From the NCBI GenBank assembly GCA_944351395.1, contig CALVPP010000009.1, positions 1-34,699 of the forward strand: DNA of 34,699 bases. Reading direction: 5' to 3'. Below the pieces are notes generated by a model, which worked only from the letters and a program-made list of their open reading frames with translations, was not told the DNA's origin and searched no databases. This DNA is from an uncultured Bacilli bacterium (GTDB lineage: Bacteria > Bacillota_I > Bacilli_A > RFN20 > CAG-826). The position numbers and the translations under genes are program-made. Below, in pieces: positions 24,267 through 33,099 of the stretch (position 1 is the first letter of the stretch; each line of letters starts with the position of its first letter).

Positions 24267-26051
24267 ATGAAACAATATTTTCTTTTCGTTTCAAAACTAT
24301 TGAAAGAATATAAAGGGCGTTACGCCCTATGTTTTATACTTCAATTCGTAAGTGTTTTCTTCACGTTATTGAGCACCTTTTTATCGAAGATCTTAGTGGA
24401 TTGTTTAACAGGCGATATTTTCGAAATTGAAAAGATAGGTGTAGTCGAAAATACGATTACAAACATTCTAGGTGGTCCAAATCATCTCATCGCTAATTAC
24501 TGGCTTTTTGCCATCATTATTTTTACTGTTGGTCTCGCTATCACTTCCACTAATATCGCTAGAACATTATTAAACGCAAACGTCACAGTCGGCATTTCAA
24601 AGAAGATGAGACTACTTTTATTCGACCATGTGCAAAGGATGCCTTTTTCTAAAGTTAGAGGATTTAAAAGTGGCGACCTTATTCAAACTTGTACTAGAGA
24701 TGAACAAATTCTAAGAAGGTTTGCTATTCAAGAAACTTTACTTATTACGTATACAATATTTCTCGTCGTCTTGAGTTTCTTATTGCTTCTTTCTATCAAC
24801 TGGCTTATCGCTGTGACGAGCATCGTCCTCATACCATTCTTATTCATCTATTCCTTTTTCATCATAAAAATCGTAAGAAAGAGATATCGCGAAACTGATG
24901 ATTCTGAAGGTTTACTAACTGCTAAAATTGAAGAGAATATTTCGGCTGTGAGGTTAGTTAAAGCCTACAATAACGAAAAATATGAAATAGAAGACTTCCA
25001 AAAATATCTCGATGATTATCGAAAAAAATTCGTGAGATGGCGTTTTATGTCTTCTCTTTTCTTCTCCACTAGTGACATATTTATCTTCGGACAAATCACT
25101 CTCACTACTGTTTTAAGTCTCTACTTAACTATTATCGGTACAGTTTCAGTTGGTACATTCGTCATTTCTTTTACTTTTGTCAATATGATAATTTGGCCCG
25201 TTCGCGATGTAGCGACAACTTTATCTAATATGGCTCGAGCGTTCGTCAGTGTCGACAGGATGAACATCGTCTTAAATAGTGAAAGTGAGAACACCAAAAT
25301 TGGTTTAACTCCTCCCATCAAAGGTCGTATAGTCTTTGACCACGTCTACTTTCGTTATGTCGACGATAAAGAAGTTTTAGAAGATATTAGTTTTGATATT
25401 GAGCCTGGAGAAACGATCGCAATCATGGGTAAAACTGGAAGCGGTAAATCCACTCTCATCGAACTTTTATCTCGCCTATATGATGTGAGTAAAGGTCATA
25501 TTTATATCGATAATATCGATATCAGCAATATTCAAAAAGAATATTTAAGGCACAATGTTGCAATCGTCTTACAAGAACCTTTCCTCTTTTCAAAAACAAT
25601 TGAAGACAATTTAAAGATATCAAATGAGAATTTAAGACATGACGATGTTGAAATTGCTACACGCATTGCTAATGTCGATGAAACTATTTCCTCTTTTGAA
25701 GAAGGTTATGATACTCCGATTGGCGAAAAAGGAGTCACTTTATCTGGTGGACAAAAACAAAGACTTGCAATCGCTAGAACTTTGCTCATGGATGCACCAA
25801 TACTCGTCTTCGATGATTCATTAAGTGCATTAGATACTGAAACCGATTTAAAAATTAGATCTAATTTAAAAAATAGAAAGAAAAAACAGACGACAATTAT
25901 CATCACTCATCGTGTCGCTACTGCTAAAGATGCCGATAGAATATTAGTTCTAAATGAAGGTAAGATTGAGGCGTTAGGTAGGCACGATGATTTAATAAAA
26001 CAAGATGGTTTATATAAACGCATTTACGAAATACAGACGAGGATGGTATAA
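24267..26051 (+). CDS. ABC exporter half-transporter, degenerate ATPase-site subunit
   Basis: A 594-residue TMD-NBD half-exporter. Six helices lie in residues 20-310. The NBD shows Walker A GKTGSGKST (388-396), LQEPFLF Q-loop (435-441), canonical LSGGQ (492-496) and Walker B ILVFD followed by Asp517 where the catalytic Glu is expected; the H-loop reads ITHRV. This Asp is the mark of the non-catalytic site in heterodimers such as BmrCD and TM287/288. I choose ATG 24267: an in-frame ATG at 24249 would lie before or within the -10 box. Its partner starts 5 nt after its stop. Substrate unknown; lipid or drug export is typical. Confidence 0.9.
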   Translation: MKQYFLFVSKLLKEYKGRYALCFILQFVSVFFTLLSTFLSKILVDCLTGDIFEIEKIGVVENTITNILGGPNHLIANYWLFAIIIFTVGLAITSTNIARTLLNANVTVGISKKMRLLLFDHVQRMPFSKVRGFKSGDLIQTCTRDEQILRRFAIQETLLITYTIFLVVLSFLLLLSINWLIAVTSIVLIPFLFIYSFFIIKIVRKRYRETDDSEGLLTAKIEENISAVRLVKAYNNEKYEIEDFQKYLDDYRKKFVRWRFMSSLFFSTSDIFIFGQITLTTVLSLYLTIIGTVSVGTFVISFTFVNMIIWPVRDVATTLSNMARAFVSVDRMNIVLNSESENTKIGLTPPIKGRIVFDHVYFRYVDDKEVLEDISFDIEPGETIAIMGKTGSGKSTLIELLSRLYDVSKGHIYIDNIDISNIQKEYLRHNVAIVLQEPFLFSKTIEDNLKISNENLRHDDVEIATRIANVDETISSFEEGYDTPIGEKGVTLSGGQKQRLAIARTLLMDAPILVFDDSLSALDTETDLKIRSNLKNRKKKQTTIIITHRVATAKDADRILVLNEGKIEALGRHDDLIKQDGLYKRIYEIQTRMV

Positions 26052-26056
26052 ATTCT

Positions 26057-27988
26057 ATGGCTTTCGCATTTGAAGAAGAAGCATTACCGAAGAAGCTTAA
26101 TCTCTACGTCTGGAGAAGAATATTTTCTTACGCTTTAAGACATTATAAATTGCTTTTGCTCATTCTTCTTTTCGTCCTCGTCGTCACTTTTTACGATAGT
26201 GCATTCATTCCTCTTATGAATAAAGCCGCTATCGATAGCGTCGAAAATATATTAGTTAATAATGTCAATGATTTGGTCATTAAGATTGATATATATGGCT
26301 TAACATTTAATACATCGTTCTGGGGTTATATTTTCATGTTAATTGGTGGCATTATCGTTCGTTCATTCGCTATCATGGGTAACTTCTTCCTCATGAATTA
26401 TGTCGCTATGTGCATCGTCATGGACTTAAGAATGGATGGTTATAAACGTATCCAAGAATTATCTTTCTCTTACTTCGACCGCACTGCTTCTGGTTGGCTC
26501 ATCGCTAGATTACAAAATGATGCCAGTAGCGTTGGCGACTTACTTTCAAGTGGTCTTATCAATCTCATTTGGATTTTCTTCGAAATCATATTCACTCTCA
26601 TCACGATGTTCACCGTCTCTTGGCAAATGTCGCTCGTCATCCTCATCACTGTACCATTTCTCATGATTATTTCTCCTATTTTCGAAATAACGATACTCAA
26701 GAAACATCGTGTAGCACGAAGTGCATATTCAAATTATGTCCGTTGGCTCGCCGAGTGCATCAGCGGAGCGCTTACAATTAAATCGTTAGCTATCGAAGAT
26801 AAAGTATATGGCGAAGCAAACGATGTGACAGAAGATATTAGAAAGAAGATGTTTGGAGCAAGAAAAGTAAACGCCTTCTTTCAACCTTCTATTTCTTTAC
26901 TTTCTGCCATCGCTACTGCCCTCGTCATCGTCTTTGGCATATACGTCTTCAATGCGCAAGATGCAACTAGCATCGTCTCTATTTCAACTCTCGTTTTAGC
27001 GTTAGGCTTTGTTTCAAAAATATATAGTCCACTACAATCATTTTTTGAAATATTTGCTGAATTTATGGCACAACAAGCTAGTGCAGAAAAATTACTCGCA
27101 CTCATCGACACTAAACCAACTATCGTCGATAAAAAAGAAGTCGTCGATAAATATGGTGATATATTTAATCCAAAAAAAGAAAATTATGAACCGATGAATG
27201 GCGATATCAATTTTGATCACGTTTCATTCTCATATTTAAAAGACCAAGAAGTAATTCACGATTTAAATGTCCATATCGAAAAAGGTACATCGTTAGCAAT
27301 CGTCGGCGAGACAGGAAGTGGCAAATCGACATTCGTCAATCTTCTCGCTAGATTCTATGAACCAACAGAAGGTTCCATTAAGATTGATGGCGTAGATTAT
27401 CGTGAAAAATCAGTTGGTTGGTTAAGATCAAATATTGGTTTTGTCCAACAAAATCCCTTCATTTTCCGCGGCACTTTCTTAGATAACATCCGCTATGGCA
27501 AATTGGATGCAACATTAGAAGAAGTAAAAAAAGCAGCGATGCTAGTCGATATTGATTCATTCATCATGTCTTTTAAAGACGGATATAATCATCTTCTAAC
27601 TGATGGGGGAAATGAATTGTCCACTGGTCAAAAACAACTCATCTCTTTTGCTAGAGCTATCATAAGAAATCCCCGCATCATGATTTTAGACGAAGCGACA
27701 TCAAGCGTCGACACGGAGACAGAATTAACGATACAAAGTGCGATTAACATCATCTTGCACGGTAGGACGAGCATCATCATCGCCCATAGACTTAGCACAA
27801 TCGTGAATGCTAAACGTATCTTAGTCATGAAAGATGGGCGTGTCGTAGAAGACGGTAATCATAAATCACTCATGCAAAAAGGAGGTTATTATCATCGCCT
27901 CTATATGAATCAATTTAAAGAATTAACATTAGACGAGCAAATATCTACCTATGAAGCAGAACTTCGAGGACAAAAATTAGATGAATGA
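26057..27988 (+). CDS. ABC exporter half-transporter, catalytic subunit
   Basis: A 643-residue TMD-NBD half-exporter, partner of the preceding gene. Six helices span about 30-330, with a large outward loop between helices 1 and 2 (about 60-88). Walker A GETGSGKST (417-425), Q-loop VQQNPFIF, the signature altered to LSTGQ (521-525), Walker B IMILDE with catalytic Glu546, and H-loop IAHRLS. The altered signature is the partner half of the degenerate site formed with the first subunit. An A/G-rich stretch (GAGGATGG) at the end of the first gene serves as ribosome site. It ends with 0 nt to the convergent membrane-protein gene and no clear terminator. Confidence 0.92.
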   Translation: MAFAFEEEALPKKLNLYVWRRIFSYALRHYKLLLLILLFVLVVTFYDSAFIPLMNKAAIDSVENILVNNVNDLVIKIDIYGLTFNTSFWGYIFMLIGGIIVRSFAIMGNFFLMNYVAMCIVMDLRMDGYKRIQELSFSYFDRTASGWLIARLQNDASSVGDLLSSGLINLIWIFFEIIFTLITMFTVSWQMSLVILITVPFLMIISPIFEITILKKHRVARSAYSNYVRWLAECISGALTIKSLAIEDKVYGEANDVTEDIRKKMFGARKVNAFFQPSISLLSAIATALVIVFGIYVFNAQDATSIVSISTLVLALGFVSKIYSPLQSFFEIFAEFMAQQASAEKLLALIDTKPTIVDKKEVVDKYGDIFNPKKENYEPMNGDINFDHVSFSYLKDQEVIHDLNVHIEKGTSLAIVGETGSGKSTFVNLLARFYEPTEGSIKIDGVDYREKSVGWLRSNIGFVQQNPFIFRGTFLDNIRYGKLDATLEEVKKAAMLVDIDSFIMSFKDGYNHLLTDGGNELSTGQKQLISFARAIIRNPRIMILDEATSSVDTETELTIQSAINIILHGRTSIIIAHRLSTIVNAKRILVMKDGRVVEDGNHKSLMQKGGYYHRLYMNQFKELTLDEQISTYEAELRGQKLDE

Positions 27989-28468
27989 TTAATTATCTTT
28001 CTTGGTGAAAAAAATCGCCTTCACCACTAATGTAATTGCTAATAAGAATAAGATAGAAGCACTTACGATTGGGCCAAAGGACCAAGCAATATTTGCACCA
28101 TCAATTCCTTGCATCGCTAAAGCGATATTACGTGTAAAAAGAATACCTAAACCACTACCAAAATAAATTAATGCGACGATGAAGTTATACATCCTTTTAT
28201 CATTCACGAGGAAAACGAGCAAAGACCCGACTAGAGGTAATAACCAGAAGATGAGTAAAACAAAATTAAAATTAAATGGAACGAGGATATGAGTGCTACT
28301 CGCGTTTCCACCAAAAACGAGTATGTAACTAGCTACGTAAGATGTCGTATCGCCATCGTTAAAACTAATTGCAGGTAAGAACATCATGATGAGAGCAATG
28401 ATAGCCAAACCACCAACGATATTCATAATTATTTTCCAAACTTTTTGATCATTTACTCGTTCTTTCAT
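27989..28468 (-). CDS. Four-helix membrane protein, unknown function
   Basis: A 159-residue membrane protein with about four hydrophobic helices (roughly 12-32, 65-88, 92-112 and 126-152) and an outer loop after helix 1 (about 35-60) containing GDTTSYVASY. I recognise no motif. GGAG lies 9 nt upstream of the ATG. It follows the phosphoesterase by 28 nt and is probably last in that operon. Its stop touches the ABC exporter stop. Confidence 0.7.
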   Translation of the reverse strand: MKERVNDQKVWKIIMNIVGGLAIIALIMMFLPAISFNDGDTTSYVASYILVFGGNASSTHILVPFNFNFVLLIFWLLPLVGSLLVFLVNDKRMYNFIVALIYFGSGLGILFTRNIALAMQGIDGANIAWSFGPIVSASILFLLAITLVVKAIFFTKKDN

Positions 28469-28496
28469 AAATCATTTCTCCATCTATAATTTTACA

Positions 28497-29384
28497 TCAT
28501 CTTAGAGTTACTTGCACAATTTCTGGTGGACAATTATAACGAATTGCTAAGACATTATTCATCCCTAACCCAGCATTTATGTAAAGATGACTAGTGTGAC
28601 CTTCATAAGTTTCTACATATTCTCCTCTTACATAATGCGGAAATAAACCTTGTCCGTCGATGATGGGAACACCAATTCCTAACATGTTTATTTGTCCGCC
28701 ATGTGTATGACCGCTAAACACGTAATCAAAATTGTATTCTTTATAAATTGGCATGTATTCTGGGCGATGTGCTAATAGGATGTTAACATCATCTTCATCT
28801 ACTGGTAATTGTTTTACTAAATCATCAAGAAATGGTCTTACATCGACATCTTTTTGATTTAATTCTAATTGTTCTTTCTTGATATCGTGTAACCCATAGA
28901 TATTTATATCTATTCCATACCAAGAAAATGTTGCTACTTCGTCTTCTAACATCACCACACCATATCTATCTAAAAGTGTATATAATCTTTCCGGTTCATT
29001 TGCGTAATATTCATGATTCCCTCTTATGTAATAAATAGGAATACCATCTAGCGATTTCAATATTTCTTCAAAATCTTTTAAATCATCTTCGCTAGTGTAT
29101 TGGTCGATAATATCGCCAGTTAAGAAGACGATATCTTTTTCAACATCATTGATCGCGTCGATTAAATTTGTGTTAGGATAATCTAAACCATGATTATGAA
29201 AATCTGATAATTGCATTATTTTTAATGGTTCATCGATATGAGCGTCGTCTACTTCATAACGAGTGATAAGCAATGTGTCATCGTGTCCTAAGCCAAAAGA
29301 TAGGCATACACATCCAACGATGATAAGAAAGATGCCTAAGATTCTTAATAGAACATTTTTAAAAGTATGCATCACTTGAGCCAT
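28497..29384 (-). CDS. Membrane-anchored calcineurin-like metallophosphoesterase
   Basis: A 295-residue phosphoesterase. A hydrophobic segment (13-33) serves as N-terminal anchor, so the catalytic domain is extracytoplasmic. All metal motifs are present: SDFHNHG (60-66; D61, H63), GDIID (90-94), RGNHEYY (121-127), AHRPEY with H206, and GHTHGGQ (225-231). The arrangement is like YkuE/YaeI phosphoesterases, some of which act on lipid head groups such as UDP-diacylglucosamine; the substrate here is unknown. AGGA precedes the chosen ATG at 29384, which overlaps the hydrolase by 13 nt; a second in-frame ATG at 29372 has no ribosome site. Confidence 0.9.
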   Translation of the reverse strand: MAQVMHTFKNVLLRILGIFLIIVGCVCLSFGLGHDDTLLITRYEVDDAHIDEPLKIMQLSDFHNHGLDYPNTNLIDAINDVEKDIVFLTGDIIDQYTSEDDLKDFEEILKSLDGIPIYYIRGNHEYYANEPERLYTLLDRYGVVMLEDEVATFSWYGIDINIYGLHDIKKEQLELNQKDVDVRPFLDDLVKQLPVDEDDVNILLAHRPEYMPIYKEYNFDYVFSGHTHGGQINMLGIGVPIIDGQGLFPHYVRGEYVETYEGHTSHLYINAGLGMNNVLAIRYNCPPEIVQVTLR

Positions 29385-30337
29385 AAATCTATCCTATCTT
29401 CATCTATTTTACATGCCTTTTTCCAATTGATATTTTCGATAGCAACTTTTCTTTCTAATCCAGTTAAAGTAGAAGCTTTTCTTACCTCCTCCATCACTAC
29501 TTTTTCTCCTTCATTTGTCAAATATGGATTATGATAACTATTTTCATATTGATAGGTCGTAACGTTAGAAAAATTGTTTATTTTATTTAAAACTTTTTCT
29601 CGTTCCCTTAAAGGAACAATATCATCTTTATCACCATAAACTAAAATATAAGGAATGTTTTTTCTTCTTTTCATCACTTTAACAATATTTAAGAGTGAAA
29701 GGCGAGGATATAAACAATGATCACGCTCGATGATTAAATATGCGATAATTCTCAATTTCTTAGGCAAATATTCTTTCATAAAATTAAGGTCATAAAAAGG
29801 TGCAATAGCAATGACTTTCTTCACTATTTTTTCTTCTAGAAAATAACTTCCCATAATAGCAGTAAAAGCCCCATAAGAATGACCCATAATAGTCACTTCT
29901 TTATCTTTCAATTTTGGTTCAACAATCAAAAATTGTTCATAAATCTTTTTAAAACAATGTGCACCTTCTAAAAGTGATTTAAAAGAGTGACCACTACTAC
30001 GACCCATTCCATACATATCATAAGTAAGGACGAAATATCCATCTCTAACTAATTTTGCAATTGTAGACATATAGGCAAGATGCCCTGCACCTATACCGTG
30101 AAGAAACAAAATATAACCTTTAGAAGTATCTTTGCCCCAATACTTTGCACCTAATATGCTCTTATGCTTTCCAAGACGTAAATCGTACTTTTTAGAATGT
30201 ATATTTTCATAGTCACATTCGTCTTCATATTTAAAATCTTCTACATAGTCAAAACGTGGTAATTTAAAAGAAATATAGACGATGAACGCAATAAGAGAAA
30301 TAGGAATGATCAAGACGAGTAATGATAAATAGACCAT
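29372..30337 (-). CDS. Membrane-anchored alpha/beta hydrolase
   Basis: From ATG 30337 the protein has 321 residues. Residues 1-27 form a membrane anchor. The hydrolase fold shows the oxyanion loop LHGIGAGH (80-87), the nucleophile elbow GHSYG (153-157, Ser155), an acid in YGDKDD (235-240) and His270 in SYHNPY: a full S33/monoacylglycerol-lipase-like triad. An in-frame extension upstream to 30520 would run through the divergent acyltransferase gene and has no start signal, so it is rejected. There is no Shine-Dalgarno; GATAAT lies 6 nt before the ATG. It is first in the run with the phosphoesterase and the four-helix protein. Substrate unknown; an esterase or deacylase role is possible given the neighbouring acyltransferase. 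Confidence 0.85.
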   Translation of the reverse strand: MVYLSLLVLIIPISLIAFIVYISFKLPRFDYVEDFKYEDECDYENIHSKKYDLRLGKHKSILGAKYWGKDTSKGYILFLHGIGAGHLAYMSTIAKLVRDGYFVLTYDMYGMGRSSGHSFKSLLEGAHCFKKIYEQFLIVEPKLKDKEVTIMGHSYGAFTAIMGSYFLEEKIVKKVIAIAPFYDLNFMKEYLPKKLRIIAYLIIERDHCLYPRLSLLNIVKVMKRRKNIPYILVYGDKDDIVPLREREKVLNKINNFSNVTTYQYENSYHNPYLTNEGEKVVMEEVRKASTLTGLERKVAIENINWKKACKIDEDRIDLWLK

Positions 30338-30343
30338 AAAAGT

Positions 30344-30349
30344 ATTATC
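30344..30349 (-). promoter_or_regulatory. -10 box 6 nt upstream of the hydrolase ATG
   Basis: Minus: GATAAT followed by ACTTTT and ATG; no ribosome site. The -35 region is T-rich only. Confidence 0.4.
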
Positions 30350-30399
30350 TAACAGATGAGAATAAAAAACGATGATTTTTATTCTTAATCTTTTTGTTT

Positions 30400-30405
30400 T
30401 ATAAT
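30400..30405 (+). promoter_or_regulatory. -10 box 7 nt upstream of the acyltransferase ATG
   Basis: TATAAT (30400-30405), then TTTTAAC and ATG at 30413. There is no ribosome site, so transcription would begin at or next to the ATG. The -35 is weak. Confidence 0.5.
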
Positions 30406-30412
30406 TTTTAAC

Positions 30413-31345
30413 ATGCAGATAGCAACTATCCAACGTGCACCTTATAAAACCAAAAGGAAAAGAATTATCGAGATAGATTTTTTGCGTGGTGTTTGTGTCA
30501 TCCTCATGATCGTCGACCATTTCTTTTACGATTATGGCTTTCTCATGCCTAGTATTTTTGGTGAGATAACCGGACCTGCTCCGCTACTAGCATTACATAA
30601 TTGTGCTACTTGGTACTGGTTTTGGTCGGTGAGAGTCATTACTCGCTATGTAGTCATCGCTCTATTCTTCTTTTTGAGTGGCTTATCTACTCAATTTTCA
30701 AGAAGTAACGTCAAAAGAGGAGCTATTTATTTCTTCGTCGGTCTCATCATTTCGTTTACGTCTTATCAAATTGATGTTTGTTATAACATTGAGGGCTTAG
30801 CGATGATCATCAATACTATTCTTACTTTTGGTCTTGCTATATTAATATATGGCTTATACCAAATGTTCATTAATTTCATATTTAAGAAAAACAAATATCC
30901 AACCATCATCATCTCAACGTTAATCGGTGTCGCTATTATCATCGCTGGTTATTGTTCGCCTTATTTTTTCTCCGATGAATCAACTTTTTATTATCAAGAT
31001 ATCACTTTTAACAATTTGATGTGTTCCCTCTTCGGATACGGCAAATTTGGTCCAAATGGTGACTACATGCCACTTTTCCCTTATCTTGGTTACATTTTCT
31101 TAGGAAGTGCGATATCCGCACTTATTTATAAAGATAGAAAATCTCTTTTGACTCCTCTCATCTTAAAATACGAAAACATGAACGAAAGTATACTAAAAAA
31201 GACGTTAAATGGTCCAATATATTTTGCTAAAGGTGTTGGTTTTATGGGCCACCACGCTTTTATCATCTATTTTGCTCACCAAGTTATTCTCATCATCATC
31301 GCTTGTATCGTCATGCTATCATTAGGATATACTTTAAATCTATGA
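30413..31345 (+). CDS. Transmembrane acyltransferase (HGSNAT/DUF1624-like)
   Basis: A 310-residue polytopic protein with about seven to eight helices. The opening RIIEIDFLRGVCVILMIVDH (17-36), with D35-H36, is the hallmark of the heparan-alpha-glucosaminide N-acetyltransferase-like catalytic family (DUF1624), which carries acyl groups across the membrane from a cytosolic acyl-CoA. Further conserved-looking residues are LFGYGKFGPNGDYMPLFPYL and the terminal MGHHAFIIYFAHQV (278-291). There is no Shine-Dalgarno and TATAAT lies 7 nt before the ATG. The ligase gene starts at the ATGA overlap with its stop, implying a coupled pair. The acceptor is unknown; a surface glycan or glycolipid is likely. 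Confidence 0.85.
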   Translation: MQIATIQRAPYKTKRKRIIEIDFLRGVCVILMIVDHFFYDYGFLMPSIFGEITGPAPLLALHNCATWYWFWSVRVITRYVVIALFFFLSGLSTQFSRSNVKRGAIYFFVGLIISFTSYQIDVCYNIEGLAMIINTILTFGLAILIYGLYQMFINFIFKKNKYPTIIISTLIGVAIIIAGYCSPYFFSDESTFYYQDITFNNLMCSLFGYGKFGPNGDYMPLFPYLGYIFLGSAISALIYKDRKSLLTPLILKYENMNESILKKTLNGPIYFAKGVGFMGHHAFIIYFAHQVILIIIACIVMLSLGYTLNL

Positions 31346-32970
31346 GAAAAGATTATGAATTGACACTTTACGAATCATTAAGAAGAACGGCATTAAAATA
31401 TCCAAAATATCGCGCCTTACATTTTGAAGGCCATTTTATATCTTATGAAAGGATGCTTCATCGAGTAGATTTATACGCTACAAATTTAGTGAAATTAGGC
31501 ATTAAAAAAGATGATTGCATAACACTTTGCCTTCCTAACGTTCCAGGTGCCATTTATTTACTTTATGCCCTTAACAAGATTGGTGCAAAACTCAGTCTAG
31601 TACATCCACTGATGAATAAATTTATTCTTAAAAATACGATGATGAAAACATCTTCACATATCGTCTTCGTCTTAGACACGATGAAAGAAGAATTTTTAGA
31701 TTTAGAAAAAGATGAAAATTATCCTATCAAAGTCGCCATAGTCGATGTCGCAAACGATTTACACCTATTTAAACGCATCGGATATAAACTTATCAATAGA
31801 AAGAAATTAAAAATGAGTAAACCTTCGCTAAGTTCAAAAATATTATCGAAAGGTAAAATAGAATCGATAGAAATAGACGATGATATACATAACGATCGTT
31901 TCTATCTACAATCTGGTGGCACATCAGGTGCTTCGAAGACAATTGCTTTATCTAACTTAAACATAAACGCGAACGTACGACATTTTTTCAAATTATTAGA
32001 TTTAAAAACACCTAAAAATCAATATATGCTTGCAGTCTTACCAATGTTCCATGCTTTTGGTCTATGTATGGGCATTCACGTCCCACTTTATTTTGGTGGC
32101 GTTGATATGCTCATGCCAAAATTTAATGCTAAAAAAGTAGCGTCATTAATCAAACATAAACATTTATCATTTATCATCGGTATTCCATTACTCTACCAAA
32201 AACTTCTAAGAGAAAAAACATTTGACAACAAAGGATTAAAATATCTAAATGTTTGCTTTGTTGGGGGTGATTTTGTCGACCAAAAGATTATCGACGAATT
32301 CAACGATATTTGCGCAAAACGCCACTCAAAAGCTAGATTATATCGCGGTTATGGTCTAACAGAATTAAGTGGTGTCGTCTCTCTTAATACGCATCGTGAA
32401 CACGACCTCTCTAGCGTTGGTAAGGTTCTAGATGACATCGATGTGATGATTCGTTCTGAGGATGGGAAAAAAAGATTAAAAGATGAAGAAGATGGTCTCA
32501 TTTATCTAAGCGGAGAAACGCTTATGAATGGTTACTTAAATAATAACGATAATTCTTCTTATTTTATAGATGAGAAGGGTCTTAGATATTTTAATACAGG
32601 TGATTATGGTCACATAACAAAAGACCGTTTTTTAATCTACAAACAAAGAGCCAAAAGCATCATTAAAGTAAAAGGTATAAATGTCTTCCCTAACGAAATA
32701 GAAGACGCTATTAAATCATTGGATTTCGTTCACGCTGTAAAAGTAGTAGGTATTCCTGATGAAGATTTTGCATATAAAATTTGTCTATTTATCGTTAAAA
32801 ATAGAAACGCTAAACAAGTGATGACAGATGAACAAATAAAACAATACATCGACGACAAATGTGGTAAATACGCTAGACCACATATCATAAAATATATTGA
32901 CAAGATGCCATTTACAAACATTGGCAAAGTTGATGAGAATGGATTGATAAAATACATGAAATATTATTGA
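31342..32970 (+). CDS. AMP-forming acyl-CoA synthetase-like ligase
   Basis: A 542-residue class I adenylate-forming enzyme. The ATG at 31342 overlaps the acyltransferase stop (ATGA); an in-frame extension to 31303 is rejected. The phosphate loop reads SGGTSGASK (191-199), with YRGYGLTELSG (335-345), FNTGDYG (417-423), the hinge region KQRAKSIIKVKG, and the C-terminal catalytic lysine K529 in NIGKVDENG. It probably activates a carboxylic acid to acyl-AMP and then to a thioester. The acyl chain cannot be read; no acyl carrier protein gene is nearby. Position suggests it supplies the donor for the upstream membrane acyltransferase. Confidence 0.9.
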   Translation: MRKDYELTLYESLRRTALKYPKYRALHFEGHFISYERMLHRVDLYATNLVKLGIKKDDCITLCLPNVPGAIYLLYALNKIGAKLSLVHPLMNKFILKNTMMKTSSHIVFVLDTMKEEFLDLEKDENYPIKVAIVDVANDLHLFKRIGYKLINRKKLKMSKPSLSSKILSKGKIESIEIDDDIHNDRFYLQSGGTSGASKTIALSNLNINANVRHFFKLLDLKTPKNQYMLAVLPMFHAFGLCMGIHVPLYFGGVDMLMPKFNAKKVASLIKHKHLSFIIGIPLLYQKLLREKTFDNKGLKYLNVCFVGGDFVDQKIIDEFNDICAKRHSKARLYRGYGLTELSGVVSLNTHREHDLSSVGKVLDDIDVMIRSEDGKKRLKDEEDGLIYLSGETLMNGYLNNNDNSSYFIDEKGLRYFNTGDYGHITKDRFLIYKQRAKSIIKVKGINVFPNEIEDAIKSLDFVHAVKVVGIPDEDFAYKICLFIVKNRNAKQVMTDEQIKQYIDDKCGKYARPHIIKYIDKMPFTNIGKVDENGLIKYMKYY

Positions 32971-33070
32971 CAACTTTAACTTAATACCATATCTAGCATG
33001 GAATATTTTTTAAAATACGTCAGTTCAAACTAATTTTTATATAATAACAAAACGCCAAAAAATAAAAAAT

Positions 33071-33093
33071 CATAGTGCTACACTATGTTTTTT
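33071..33093. terminator. Bidirectional terminator between the ligase and tRNA genes
   Basis: CATAGTG (33071-33077), loop CTA, CACTATG (33081-33087), then six T on plus and an A-run upstream giving T on minus. It ends the minus-strand tRNA transcript, 7-30 nt after tRNA-Leu, and can also end the ligase transcript; the 100 nt before it hold no gene. Confidence 0.85.
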
Positions 33094-33099
33094 CCTTAT

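Noticed and set aside
30338-30520. An N-terminal extension of the alpha/beta hydrolase by 61 residues
   Set aside because: It would overlap the start of the divergent acyltransferase, has no start signal, and the natural membrane-anchor start is ATG 30337.
32990-33016. Weak hairpin CCAT...ATGG with T6 after the ligase
   Set aside because: The stem is only 4 bp with a mismatch next to it; the hairpin at 33071-33087 is far better.
33040-33045. TATAAT on plus between the ligase and tRNA genes
   Set aside because: No -35 and no plus-strand gene follows before the terminator, so chance occurrence is more likely.
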